Positions 12,501 through 24,031 of a stretch of 64,000 bases of DNA are shown here, one piece after another. The stretch's first letter is position 1. Each line of letters opens with the position of its first letter. The stretch comes from Zopfochytrium polystomum (Eukaryota > Chytridiomycota > Chytridiomycetes > Chytridiales > Chytridiaceae), in NCBI GenBank assembly GCA_025765615.1, contig JAIVFJ010000117.1:62001-126000 (forward strand), in the 5' to 3' direction. The notes under the pieces are model-generated. The model was not told where the DNA came from and made no database searches. It saw only the letters and a list, made by a program, of their open reading frames with translations. A program made the translations under genes and the position numbers.

Positions 12501-12770
12501 GCGAGCCAGGTGCTGCGCGGCGACCTGTCACGGGCAGAGATGGCGCTCGCGCGACTCCTTGGCACGGCGGGGGCTCAAGACATGATTCCTGCTCATATGA
12601 GGCTCATGCTGGAAGCGCGCCTGGTGAGACTAAGGTACATCAGGGCCGCTCGCGGGGAGACAGGCCTCACGGTAGCATCTGTCGCGGCGGCGGCGAAGGA
12701 GCTGTGCGCACGATTTCAGAGCTTTGACAATCGGTGCGATCCAGAGAGATTGCAGGCGGTTTGCGTTTGA
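6572..12770 (+). CDS. Soluble adenylyl cyclase (ADCY10-like), ~1,700 aa, 11 exons
   Basis: This is a class III cyclase of the sAC type, making cAMP from ATP in the cytosol or organelles; family members respond to bicarbonate and calcium. Exons as read: 6572-6689, 6884-8551, 8628-8883, 8966-9452, 9525-9614, 9711-10024, 10139-10711, 10778-11563, 11688-11892, 11962-~12160 and ~12367-12770. C1 carries VIDISGFT (metal Asp37) and KFAGDSAL (metal Asp104). C2 (about residues 400-550) ends in VLGAAVNLAARL with the Asn/Arg pair expected to stabilise the transition state. An ATPase module follows, with Walker A GRSGLGKS (~655) and Walker B ILIVLDDTQ (~840), then a long helical C-terminus. This order and length match human sAC (1,610 aa). 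Donor choice for the last intron is uncertain, and donor 3 (GTTTGG) is weak. AATAAA lies at 12846. Confidence 0.93.
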
Positions 12771-13287
12771 TTCAATGGAGCTGACTTCACCAGTTCTGGG
12801 AGCGCGAAAGGCGCCGTTCGTTGAAGTTACTCTTGTTGTTTTGCAAATAAATCCATCAACGCTTGGTTTGTCTTCACCGGCAAGCTCGAATCTCGAACAC
12901 TCCGATGAATGGCCCGAAGTACGGTACAATGATAATGAAGCCGATGGAGCCTAGCGAGCTGAACGCAAACGCCTCTACCCTGTATGTTCCCTGTCAGAGT
13001 ATTCCTGTTCCACCAGTAGAATGCGCCCTTCCTCCAACACCGATTTTGGGCACACCAGCCGGCTAAGTCGTTCATTTTCAGGCGCGCATGCGGCACCATG
13101 CGCAGGTGCTGGAGTGCTGGAGGATTGCAACAGGCAGGAAGGACTGCAAAATTGCGCCTCGAGCCATATCTTTCCACAGTAATCGCCCCTCTGCCAAAGC
13201 GAATGACAATGGAAGGGATGTGAAGAGAAGCTTTGGGGATAATTACAGCAGGCTACAATTACAGTATTAGCACATTTGAAAGGGAGA

Positions 13288-13319
<32 letters not shown>

Positions 13320-13521
13320 AAACAAGGATAAAAAAGACAGTCCCATTGTGACACGTGACTCACGATCGCGGGTGTGCTCAAAAATAATATTTGCCCGAAA
13401 CCCGCCTCAGGACTTGCGAGAGGTGGGGAAAGTCTGTGCCTGTGCGCGTCTGCCAGTGCATGGAATGTTGTTTGAATGTCATAAAATTTGTCAACTTTGC
13501 GGGCCTGCCCTTTCGTTTCCT
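12771..13521. other. Intergenic; AATAAA at 12846 and A-rich tract at 13287-13322
   Basis: No gene is seen. The AATAAA fits the cyclase 3' end. Short open frames up to 13066 lack family features and probably are 3' untranslated sequence. Confidence 0.55.
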
Positions 13522-16500
13522 ATGGGGTCACGAACCACTCTGGCCGCCGGACTCATCTTTCTCGGTTTGGTGACTTCCGCACCAACGGGCACAGCTACCG
13601 CCAATGATGCGAGCGCCTGGTCGCAGGCGATAAGCCTGACGGCCAAGACGACGATGGCGATCCCGATGGACGCCTATCCGGATCCTGCCCACTCGAACCC
13701 GTGGTGCTCGTGCTTTGACCCGCAAACTCTCGACCTGCTCTTCACGTCGACCCGACCGCACACACTCCAGGAGGTATCGACCTTAATAAGTGGCGCGGAA
13801 CGTGCGGCGAAAGACCACAACGTGTCGATCTCGATTTATCAGGTGAGCGCCAATTATTGGAAGTGTTTGCTGTCCTGAGGAGTAATCCGCTATATTCGAA
13901 CCCGCATCAATCAGGACACTTCGTATGATGGAACGGGGTTGGCCAATACATTGCTCGATATCGCGCGGTCGGACTTTCAGGGAACCATCATCACGGACTT
14001 GCCCAGTCTCAATCTGCCGTCGTTTGGTTCACTGCAAGTCGTCATGAACAATTACCCAAACATGTCTGTGGCACCGGTCATGGCAGGAGAAGAAAACATT
14101 GGCACCATCAAAAACCTCCTACCTTACATAGGACCAAACAATACTTACACAGGCCAACAGGCTTTGGCAAGGCAGGAAACGAATGTTTCTTTCGGTTGAT
14201 TTGTGGCTCACACATGTCGTCGCCTTTCCCACCACACGTGTAAACCCACAACTCTCACTAGTGTGCTTCGTGCCAAAAACAACCTCGTACTTTGCATCAA
14301 CCCATTCCAAGGCATAAGCTCCAAATTCGACGCGATTTGCAACGGGGCCGTCGCTGCTATGCCATCCGGCGGTGGCTCCGTCGAAATATTTTCAACCCTG
14401 TCCGCCACGCGAATCGACAGCGCGCAAGCCAGCATACTAGAGCGACTCAACACAGCTCCGTACCCGACCGCGATCATTTCCCCCGAGTCGACCATCACCG
14501 ACATCCTGCTCGGCACAGGGTCGGACAGCCTCGTCTCGGCGCTGCAATCAGGCAACATCCCGGTGGTGGCGGTCGGCATAAGCGCGTCGGCGGTGGCGGG
14601 GATGAAGCGCGGGCTGGTGACGGCCGTACTGGACAACGGCGAGTTCATGCAGGGCTACCTGTCGGTGGTGCAGGCGTACCTGTTCCGGCAGCAGAACGCT
14701 AGGCTGGCAAACACCGTGGTGCTGACGGGCCCGACGGTGTACGCGCGGGCCGCGCTGGCGGCGGCGGGGCGGCTCGACGCGTTCTACGCCCACGCGGCGG
14801 ACCACATTGCCGGGTTTCCGCCGTCGGCGGCCGCGACGGGGGCGATGGCGGCTACTGCGGGGACCGGGTCGTACCAGTTCACGGTGGCCACGCACGCGTC
14901 GGCGTCGAGCTCGTTCTGGGCGGGCCTGCGGAGCGGCGTGTACTGGGGGTCGCGGAACACGAATTCATCCGTCACGGAGATGGTTACCATTGCCACGGAT
15001 GCCACGCTACAGGCCGGGTTCATTAAGAATGTGACGATGAACGCAGATCCCGTCGCCACGGACGGTTGGATCGTGACACTTTCTCGCTGGGCGGCTTTTC
15101 TACCGTACCTCTTGGAGGCCGACAAGCGAAACGTTCCGATGGTAGTTGTGAACACACCTGGCAACGCGACAAATACGACTGTATCGTTTCCGCGAGTTTT
15201 GGGTTACGTGGCTGCAGATGATACGTCCATGATTGAATTGGCAAAGTATCTCCTTGGCAAAAATCCTGGAGCCACACAAGCGCTCTGCATCGACAGTAAC
15301 ACACCACTTCCCGAAAATGGCGACTGCGGCGTCTTCAAGACATTCGTCCTCTCAAAGGGATTGAACTTTACCTACATCAACGCTCCCGATAACTCCGTCT
15401 CCGCTGGGCTCCTCTTCGACAGCGTCTTGGCCGGATTTCAGCCTTCAGCAAAGTTTATCGTTGCCGATCGCACGGGCAACTGCGTGATCGTTGACAATTT
15501 CAGGAAAGCAAAGTTCAAGCTTGGTCTCAATTCGCAAGTCCTTGTCGGCTCCTTTGACTTCAAACCAAGCCTCTTGCAAGGTTTGTATCGCCAGTGGGGC
15601 GTATCATTTTCTCGCACACAGAAAGCCTGCTCAAAAGAGTTGAAATTAACCTGATCACTACTCTCTGCCATTGCATCACCCGGCGCATTTTTCTTTCTTG
15701 TATGCGTTTACTTCCGCAACACAGCCATGCAGAATGGAGATGTCGTCATTTCGGTTCTGCAGCAGTCGTTCCTTCAAGGTTACATCCCCAACGCCCTCCT
15801 ACGTGTATACTTCCTCACCGGTGGCTTCCCGTTCGGAGAGAAACTCGTGCGGGATCCGAACCGTGACTTTCCCTGGCCCTCCATCCTGACGGGCCCCTTT
15901 TTGGCTGACGCCAGCCTTCTCACGGCAGGCTACGTCAATTGCTCGACGGGAACTCCGTCCACGACGGGAGGCATATCAAACGGGCCCTTGGACATTCGCT
16001 CATTTCCCTTCGCTCAAGTGGCTTGGCCGGTGTGCAACCTGCGGGTTCCGGTCGCCGCGACGATACCGGTCGCCGCCATTCCGTGGACGTCGCCGCACGC
16101 GGCGGCCGTAGCGGCGATGTGCGCGACGATGACGGCGCTCATCCTCGCCGCGTTCGTGGTGATGGGCGTGAATTCGTCCCACGCGATCGTGAAGGCCATG
16201 TCGCCGGTTTTCGTCGCCGTGATATTGGCGGGGATGCTCGCGTTGGAGCTGATGGCGTTGTCATGGATAGGAGATTGGACGAGATGGAAATGCCACGTGG
16301 AGACGTTCGTACTACCTGGGGCGTTTTCGCTGCTGATGGGCGCGCTGTTTATCAAAAACTATCGGCTGTACAAGTTGAGTGGATTTTTGCCGTAAGGAGT
16401 TATAAGCAACTCAAACCCGCCGCAATCCAGGATCTTCAACACTCCGATGGTTCTCAAGACCGGGCTGTCAAACATCGAGCTGATCCTGTCCACTTGCGCG

Positions 16501-17650
16501 GTCGTCACCCCGAATCTTGTGAGTTTGAGAGTCGTTTCTCGGCATCTTAAAATATCACAACGCTCACCATATTTCAAAAAACCTAGGTTCTCGCGATCGT
16601 TTGGACAGTTATTGCACCAAAGTACCCGAAACTGAAAACGGTCAACCTCGGCTCGGGAGACTTTTCGTCGTACTACCAGTGTGCGTCCGACTCACCCGGT
16701 ACCGACAAAATTATCTTGATCGTACTGTATGCGTACAATGCTCTTCTTGTCGGGGCCACCGTCTGGATCGCGTTCGTCACTCGAAACATCAAGGCGCAAC
16801 TGAGCGAGACGGTGTATATTGGTTACTCCGTGTACAACGCGGTCGCAACTTCGGTGGTGCTCATCCCACTGTTATTTGCGGGCATGATTACAGACTTCAC
16901 CGTGCTCTTTTGGTTTAGGAGTATTGTGCTGATTTATCCGGTGGCTTTTGCATTCTGGATCATGTTTGGCAAGCGTATATTGCTCGACACATGGTTTGCC
17001 GACAGCACCGGGAAACTGAAGAGGACAGGAAATCCTTTCTCCATGTCGACGGGATCATCGGGCCTAAGGAGCAGTGCGGAAAGTGAGGTATAAGTCGGAC
17101 GCGTGCACGCCTTTCTCCATTGCCATTCGTCCTGCCAGACCTAAAGAGAGAGTATTCCCGTGTCAACAAAACAGGTATTAATAGCGAAAGGAGAGAGCAT
17201 TACTTCGTACGTCAACGTATTGCACCAAACGGGAGCAATGTCTTCGTGGAAGCGCAAATACGCGCATTACAAGGACGACAGCGGAGTTATTACCTTGTTT
17301 GATAAGGAGGTGAGTCCGTCAAAGCGAATGGAGATTGAAGTCCGCTCGCCTTCCTCCGTCTCTCTCTCTCACACACGATGAAACCCCAGACATCGGCAAC
17401 AGGGCAGTCGCTAAACATGTCTTACTTTTGCGCAATCCGAGTGACTAGCGACGACCAAAACAAGCGGTACTCGCTGGGCTTTGCGCAGCTTAAAGTGCCT
17501 CTCCCTAGCAGCGCGTCGATCACTCGTCGCTCGTCTCCCCCGCTGGGACCGGCGGCAGTGGAGAAACTGACGTTTGAGTTTGACGGGAAGAAAACGTTCG
17601 AGGTGTGGTCCCGCGCGTTCCCTACCAGTTTGGGCGGTCTGTCGTCTTGA
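13522..17650 (+). CDS. GABA-B-like class C receptor with PH-like C-terminus, ~1,176 aa
   Basis: Exons as read: 13522-13842, 13915-14171, 14262-15580, 15725-16373, 16431-16518, 16587-17087, 17175-17309 and 17390-17650, summing to 3,531 nt (1,177 codons). A signal peptide (MGSRTTLAAGLIFLGLVTSA) leads into a large extracellular domain resembling bacterial sugar-binding/BMP-type periplasmic proteins. Seven hydrophobic helices follow from about residue 755. NYRLYKIF, created by splicing at 16373/16431, is the typical class C motif after TM3; TM5 has YNALLVGATVWIAFVTRNI. The strong donor GTATAAG at 17088 joins to exons encoding SSWKRKY and KTFEVWSRAF, which resemble the first strands and C-terminal Trp helix of a PH domain. 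Such receptors are expanded in zoosporic fungi and amoebae; the ligand is unknown. The intron 14172-14261 works only as GC-AG. If the last two exons were a separate gene, the receptor would end at 17093. Confidence 0.86.
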
Positions 17651-18450
17651 TCATCAGCGAACAAACGAAGAAAGAGAAAGCGATACAGAGAGAGAGCAAT
17701 GTTGATGTTTGCAAGGGGGAAGGGGGCAGCGGAGGCGGCGGCGGTGCGACCAAGTGTTGCCTTCATGTGTCCTTATTTTCTTCGTCGTTCGCGATAAGCC
17801 GGGGCAGCAGAAAATCAATCACGTACGCGGTAGTAGTTGCGAATTGAGTCCTGCTGCCGAGATAGAACCAAGCACCAAGCACTCGGGCGCATGAGTGGGT
17901 CCAATTTTTTGCTTCTTATTCAATTGGAAATTTGGAGCCCCGCTCCCTCTATCTTGGGCCATCCCGCACCACCGCCCCCACCGAGAATCAAACCCGGGCC
18001 GGAGCATCGGGGCAAGGGAGGGAGGGGGTCCGCGCGCCAATGCTCGCCGAATCGAACGAGCGCTCGCTGCCAGCTCCTGGAGCTAAAGAAGGTATATATG
18101 TGGACGATGGGACACTCTTCGGCACACCTCCGTTGTCCTCCGATCATGTGGGGGAGGCTTCGAACGGCTGGCCGATCGGATGGCTGCCACGATGCCCCAG
18201 TGCAATCGCCCGGCGATTGCTGTGAGCCTCTCATCTAACTGCTCCGTCTGCCCTGCCTTTTGTTACGCCCAACCCGTAATCGTCTTGCCATCTGCCAGCC
18301 GCCGGGAAGCCGACGGCGCCGGCGCCCGTTTCTTCCACGTGGTCATCACTCCGCGACTCTTCGCACGACGCCGAAACAAAGCCCGTGCGCACTTCCACGC
18401 CCGTGAAAGCAGCTCTGCCTCGGAAATCTCCGTCCACCAAGCCCTCGTCA
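17651..18450. other. Intergenic between receptor and kinesin genes
   Basis: Apart from the SINE-like segment listed separately, nothing is recognised. The kinesin frame stays open upstream of its ATG back to a stop at 18277-18279, so an additional 5' exon in 18180-18450 is possible. A donor-like GTGAGC at 18222 follows an ATG at 18180, but that exon does not join in phase. Confidence 0.5.
17880..18110 (-). repeat. Possible tRNA-derived (SINE-like) sequence
   Basis: Read on the minus strand, two B-box-like elements occur: CGTTCGATTCG within an imperfect inverted repeat near 18043-18061, and GGTTTGATTCTCGG at 17981-17996. A weak A-box-like TGGCAGCGAGC lies upstream. No clean tRNA fold or poly(A) end is visible, so this is only suggestive. 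Confidence 0.25.
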
Positions 18451-20378
18451 ATGTCCGCACCGCTTTCGCCGGCAGGGCCAGCGTACCGTTTTACTCCGGC
18501 CGAGGAGAAGCTGCTTTCGCATCGTGCGTTCTTTGAAGCGGCTGTGCTTGGGACCGCCGCGTCTGATGCTGCCGTCGCAGCGGGGCCTGCTGCGAGCAGA
18601 CCCAAAGCAAAGGTGCCGGGGGGGCTGCGCAACGGCAAAGTTGCGGCGACGAAGGCTGACGATGACCTGGACCGCGACATTATTGTTTGTGTGCGGGCGC
18701 GCCCGCTGCTCCCCCACGAACTCGCCACGGGCCATTATGCGTCCGTTGTTGTTCCGTCGTCGACAGAGACTGAAACGCCGTCGTGGTCGTCCAAGGTTCA
18801 ACTGCACTCCATTGAGCAAAAAATAGACGGCCGCCCCTCCCTGCTGACGAAGGCGTTCGACGTCGATCGTGCGTTTGGTCCGGACGTCTCTAATGATGCG
18901 ATTTACGAGGCCGTCGCGAGGCCGCTGATATCTCTTGCCGTTGGAGGCGGTACGGAATTGTGATTTTTCACCCCGTCGAAACTAAGGCGCTCCCACTGCA
19001 TTCAACATCTGGTTGCAATCTGCAGGAGTTGGATCCCTTTTTGCTTATGGTCAGACGGGATCCGGCAAAACCTTTACTATGACGGCAATGGAGCAGTTCA
19101 TTGCCAGGGACCTCTTTGTCGTCGCCCGCAACTACCGCCAGCAGACCAAAAATGGGGCTGCTGACGATGACCCTACTGCCGGGTTTCAGGTCAACGTCTG
19201 CTTTTTCGAGCTGATTGGATCGAACGCCAGAGGTGGGATTTTTTAAAAATGGAGGAGACTGGACCAACCAAGGGAAAGCGGTGGTGATGAGTGACTGACA
19301 GTTTGACGCGCCGCAGACCTTTTATCCCCGGATGCCGCCGCCCCCGTGCAGATTCTTGAGGACGTCTTTGGACGAATCCAAGTGAAGAACGCCGTCGAAT
19401 CCACGATTGCGACGTCGGCCGAGCTCCTATCCATAATCGAGCGCGGGGCTGCGACTCGGCGCACCGAGGGCACTGCGAAAAACGCAACGTCTTCTCGCTC
19501 TCACGCTGTCTGTCGCATCCGCATTACAGACCTGACGCGACCCGAGGCTGAAGACGGGGTCCTGTACCTTTTGGACCTGGCAGGCAGCGAAGGTTCTGCG
19601 GACACGCGGTTCCATGACAAGGAGCGGATTGCAGAGTCTGTTGAGATTAACAAAAGCCTGGCGACCCTCAAGGACTGCATTCGCAATAGGGCCATTGCGG
19701 CTACGAGCAGCAAGCACGTGCAGTTGAGTTGCGTGCTTGGTTTCAAATAAATGGGAATCGGGATATGGAACGACAGCTAACAGCAGTATTCGTTTATTTC
19801 TTCTACCCTCTCCAAGCATTCCTTACCGCAACTCACGGCTGACGCTGTTACTGAAAGAAGCGTTCGATCTGGGCTCAGCGCGTCCGACCCAAACGGTGGT
19901 GATCGCCGCGCTATCTGCATCGATTCTGGACACTACGCAGTCGCTCAACACACTGCGATACACGGCGCCGCTGAAAGTGTCGACGCCGGCGCACAGGCCC
20001 GAACAAGAAGACGAAAAGAATCCGGCAACCTGGACGAACGCGCGGGTGCGGGCGTGGCTGGCGCGGCATCCCCTTGCACGCGGACGCGTCGACGCCGACG
20101 TGCTGTGCCCGACCGAGAGCGGACGGCAGCTGCTCCGGCTGCCGGAGCCCGTGTTTCTTGCGCGGTGCTGCGACAAGGTGCGCAACGCGGGGGGCGGGAT
20201 GGAACCGAAGGCGGCCAAAGCCATGTACGACTCGCTGTGGAAGGACATGATTGACGCGCGGACCAAAGTTCGCAAGACGGCGATGCGAGAGACTAAGACG
20301 CGAATGCGCGAGGCCGCGAAGAAGGATGAGGCAGAGACGCAAGCGCGTTGGGATGAGATTTGGAGGGCCGGAGATTAA
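18451..20378 (+). CDS. Kinesin motor with C-terminal SAM-like domain, 557 aa
   Basis: Exons 18451-18949, 19026-19232, 19317-19722 and 19817-20378 sum to 1,674 nt (558 codons). This is an ATP-driven microtubule motor. Visible motifs are DIIVCVRARPL (first motor strand), YGQTGSGKTFTM (P-loop, about residues 176-187), NATSSRSH (switch I), LLDLAGSEG (switch II, ~322) and HIPYRNSRLTLLLKEAF, restored exactly by the last splice. The motor lies near the N-terminus after ~70 low-complexity residues. After the motor, about residues 440-505 (ATWTNARVRAWL onward to FLARCC) look like a SAM domain, followed by a charged helical tail. The motor has some kinesin-13/KIF24 flavour, but assignment to that class is inference. 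Two donors in this region (GTTGAG here and in the receptor) are non-consensus but give in-frame products. An upstream exon may be missing. Confidence 0.91.
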
Positions 20379-20502
20379 AGTGAAATCAGACGAAATATGA
20401 AATAAGTTTGTTTTATAAGTGTGCCTGAAAAAATAACTCTGGGAGTTGAAAATATCGTAAAAACACTGCAAAATCCATCACTGCGGTATTGTATTTTCTT
20501 AC

Positions 20503-20706
20503 TTGCTATTGGTGGTTGTGGAGGGAAGGGTGCTTGTGTTGGAGTCGCACAAGGCTCATCTCACACAAGCAGACAAAGAAAAATGTCAAAACCAGCTGGG
20601 CCTTGATTTGGCTGTGGTTCCTGGTGGTTACACTTCTGTTTTCCAGCCATTGGATGTTGGAATCATCAAGCTATTCAAGGACAGGATGAGGAGGTATTGG
20701 GTGTGA
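20503..20706 (+). pseudogene. pogo/Tigger-type DDE transposase remnant
   Basis: The frame reads LVLESHKAHLTQADKEKC, then a stretch containing VVPGGYTSVFQPLDVGIIK and ending RMRRYWV. This corresponds to the catalytic second half of DDE_1 (pogo/Tigger, CENP-B-like) transposases: a D/E-x-x-x-AH motif and the PGG-x-T-x-x-x-QPLDV block. The usual Asp of the first motif is Glu here. The frame stops at 20706 and the N-terminal DNA-binding part is not found upstream. No terminal inverted repeats are identified. It is a decayed DNA-transposon fragment. Confidence 0.75.
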
Positions 20707-21321
20707 GTGGATGTTATCTCCCGAGAGCCAGGTGTTTACAAAGGGAGGGCATCCAAGGTGTCCTGAGCGAAGCTTGGTTTGCAAATGGGTTGTGAATGGT
20801 TGGTTTGAGTGTTTTCAGTAGTTCTTTTTGGAGAGCTTTCAATTTTGTGGGTTCCCGGCCAAATTAAATAATAATAATAATAATAAAATAGCAATGAAAG
20901 TGCCACGAAGCAACTGAAAGATGGTTTGGGGCTCCATCTGTGAGCATCTCCCTTTGGTACTTTCCTTTTTTCAAATCCTGTCCATCTCTCTCTCTGTTTG
21001 TGGTGGAAGAACAGCAGATGTGGTCACGCTTCGCATGACTGCGCCTGCATTGATGGCCAACGTGACGGTGGGCGGGCGGAGGTCAATAAGTTCTGGAGGA
21101 AATCGAGGCAAAGTGCAGTGTTTCTACATCTAAAACTTTTAACCTTCTCTTGTTTGTAAGATGCTTATTTGCAATACTTTGCACAGAACAGTTGGAGTCT
21201 TGGGGTGAACGGATCCCAAAAGAAGGACCAAGCTGGGTGGAATACGGTGTCGCTCAACCTGACACGGTTTACTGCTGGTTGAGGAGGCTGAGGCTAAGCC
21301 CGGACCAACCGCCGCCTCCGT
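20707..21321. other. Intergenic; (TAA)n at about 20867-20886
   Basis: No gene is seen. The first part may be further decayed transposon sequence. The right end is the presumed 3' flank of the minus-strand exonuclease gene. Confidence 0.5.
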
Positions 21322-24031
21322 TCACAGCAGCGACGCAAACCGCGCGGCCTCCGCCTCCGCCTCGGCAACGCGCGACAGCCGGAACCCGCAAACGTCGTGG
21401 AACCGACACGGGCCGCACCGGCGCGAAGCGTCGTCCGGCGCCACGCCGCGCATGGGCATCTTGGGAGGCGGCAGCAGCGTCGCCGCATCCTCAACGTCGA
21501 CGTCGACCGCCGCAGCCGCAGGCGCCACGTCAACGACGATGGGTCTCGCTTCGACCGAGCTTGCGTCGCTCTCCCCGTCCGTGTCGTCGTCGTTGGTCTC
21601 GGACCCCAGCGACAGGGAAGACAACGACGACGGCTGGTGCGGCGACGTCTCCGGAACGAGGCGGCCCGTCCAGAACGCAACGCCGCGGTCTACGGCGTCG
21701 TCCACGTCCACGAGGTCTGCGTCGTCGCGGTCGAGGTCGCCGGCGCGGCCGCCGCCGCTGCCAGATACAAAGTTCACGCGGACGACGCCGAGGTTTTCAA
21801 ACTCCACGTCCGAGTCCGACGACGACGACCCGTCCGCCACTGCCGGGCTCGTCTGGCCCGCGGCGGTGGCGGGGACCTGGACGTCGCCTTGTCGTCGTCG
21901 CCGCGGCCTCCGCCGTTGCATGCCTTCCTCCTCCTCCTCATCCTCCGACGCGTTCGCGACCAGGTCCCTTCTGCTCCTCTTGGGAGAGTCGTCCACGTCC
22001 ATTCGAGCCTCGCTCTCATTGCTTCTCTTCAGTCGCGGGGGGGGTCGGTCTGCGCCGCTTCTGCGCCATGTAGTGCAGCTCGCCGACGCGCTCCAGCCGC
22101 GGTGCGACGCGGAAGCACTGGGCTGCGGCCGCCAGGACGGCGCGGAGGGTTGCTGCTTGCTGCTGCGCTATCCACGGGGCGGCGTGCGCGGCGACTTCGT
22201 CGCTGAGCGGGGCGTCCATGTCCAGTCGCCGCCTTTTGCTCCGCGTGCGCCGTTGCTGCGGCTTCGATGGCGGTTCGCCGTCTGCGACGCTCGGCGGCGG
22301 CGGCGGGGCCATACGTTCTTCAAACGCCGTGACCGCATCGAAGCGGCCGCCCTCGGCCAAGTCGTTGTACAGTTTCCAGTAGATTGCGAGCTGGGCGCGG
22401 GCGGGGGCGCTGGTGCTTTTCGTCGGCAGGTTGCGGGTGGACCGGGTTTTGGTGTCGGAGATGAAGTAGCGGGGGACCAGGACGGTGGGGTCGTTCCCGT
22501 CGGGGACGATGCGGCGCTCGATCTGGTCAATGATTCCGTGGACGAGGAACGGACCGAGGTGACCAATCACTGAAATCTCTCGCGCGATTCCTTTTTTTGG
22601 GGTTGACGGTTGTCGCAAGATTTAGGATAAAAAAAGCACCCCACGGAGCTAATTTTCGCCCTCCTTAATACCTTTTGAGAAGAGCGTTTCCAGATTGACC
22701 ATCATATTTATGAAACGTACTGCCCAGTCGTCCTCCCTACTCTTGGCTTTGATCTCGACCACCTCAGAGACCTGTCGCTCAAGGCGCTCGTGGAGGATCG
22801 TTCCCTTTCGCATCGCCGGGGTCACCTCCTTCGCGACGCCCGTCGTCGCTTGATAATAGGCCTGGTGCTCGCACCAACTGATGGACGCAAAGTCCGTGAC
22901 GCTTAGCATTCCGTTCTTATCGTACTTTGCGCCGAGCGGCTTGGCGTCAAGGACCATACGCTTGCGTGGCTTCCCACGAGCATGGGGGGTTACGCCGTCG
23001 CCGTCAACGCTCTGGGGGGGCAGGGAGCCCAGAGCGGCGTCGTCCGGTGGTGGCTGGGTTCCAGAGCTATTGACCGCGTCGGCCCACGCTAAGACCTCTG
23101 GTGGAAGGGCCTGCAGCCAGTCTTCGCCAAACTCGGCGTCGGCGTCGTCGTCGGGATTGTTTACGACGTGGGCGACCGCCGACGACGAGCACAGATGATT
23201 CGACAGCAATGGCGAAGCTTGGGGCGAGGGAGCGGAGACTGCACCCTCGAAATTGATGAACGTGGGAGAATGTATCGAAGAAACGCAGAGTCCGATTATC
23301 CCGCTTGATTCGTTTGGCGTTGCCCTTCCTGGACATGGCGACAGTGAGAGTCCCATAAACTGGATGCCCGGAGAAGGAACCTCGAGAGAACCCGTCGTGG
23401 CGTAGCAGTGTTCGGTTGTAGCATTAATTGCGGAGGGCAGGCTTGGGCGCCAGAAAGTAGGAGTTGCGGAGGACGCCGTGTTGTGCAAAGCGGCGCGATG
23501 AGCGACAGCGATATCAGTGGCGGCAGAGGTCGGGTGGCAGCTGTTGGCGGAGTCAGTAACCAGCAGCAAGGCATTTGCCGAGGTCGATGCGCACGGATTC
23601 AGTTCCTCGGATCGGTCGAACAGCGATGGCGTGGAGGGGTGGAGCGGGGGAGGGGAACCATGCGCTGGCGCGGCGACATGTGCGAATGGAGCCGAGTCCA
23701 ACACGCTGCCCGCATCCGCCATACCCGCCACGCCAACATCGGAGGCGGCGGCGGGTGGCTCCATGCCGGCAGTAGGGAGTGATCTTGAAGCAGCAGAAGC
23801 AGCAGCGGCGGCTCCGCTCCCCTCTTCGGCTCCAACGACAACGCCGACAACAGCTCCGCCGACTACTCCTCGGACCTGCCGCACTGCTGCTAATGCTCCC
23901 GATCGATCTCGCGGTGCTTTGCGAAAGAGGCGAGCGGCTTCCGACGAGACGGCGCTGTGGCGCTCCACCCGGACGAGAGGGAGTCGGGCAACCGTCCGAC
24001 ACAGAAGACTTGTCAGGTGACGGCTGGACAT
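21322..24031 (-). CDS. EXO5: Exonuclease V (EXO5/Dem1 family), 2 exons, one apparent frameshift
   Basis: A single-strand-specific 5' exonuclease with an Fe-S cluster, acting in mitochondrial or nuclear DNA maintenance. Exon 1 is 24031-22672 and exon 2 is 22590-21322. Family motifs appear in order: LSVTDFASISWCEHQAYY (first Fe-S Cys), KGTILHERLE, IAREISVIGHLGPF (rebuilt by the splice), GIIDQIERR and DTKTR (nuclease Asp/Lys), FWTGRL, and RRCGPCRFHDVC (the remaining three Fe-S Cys). The N-terminus MSSRHLTSLLCRTVARLPLV resembles a mitochondrial presequence. The frame changes between 22050 and 22002; removing one base of the G8 run at 22037-22044 restores a single frame of ~875 codons. That could be a sequencing error or a real mutation. 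The protein is far longer than usual EXO5 because of low-complexity insertions. Confidence 0.9.

Noticed and set aside
14203..15654. Separate 483-aa gene
   Set aside because: Its first codons are intronic and its sequence continues the receptor ectodomain; splice signals join it to exons on both sides.
18180..18221. First exon of the kinesin gene (ATG at 18180, donor GTGAGC)
   Set aside because: Joining to the acceptor at 18298 gives the wrong phase for the motor frame.
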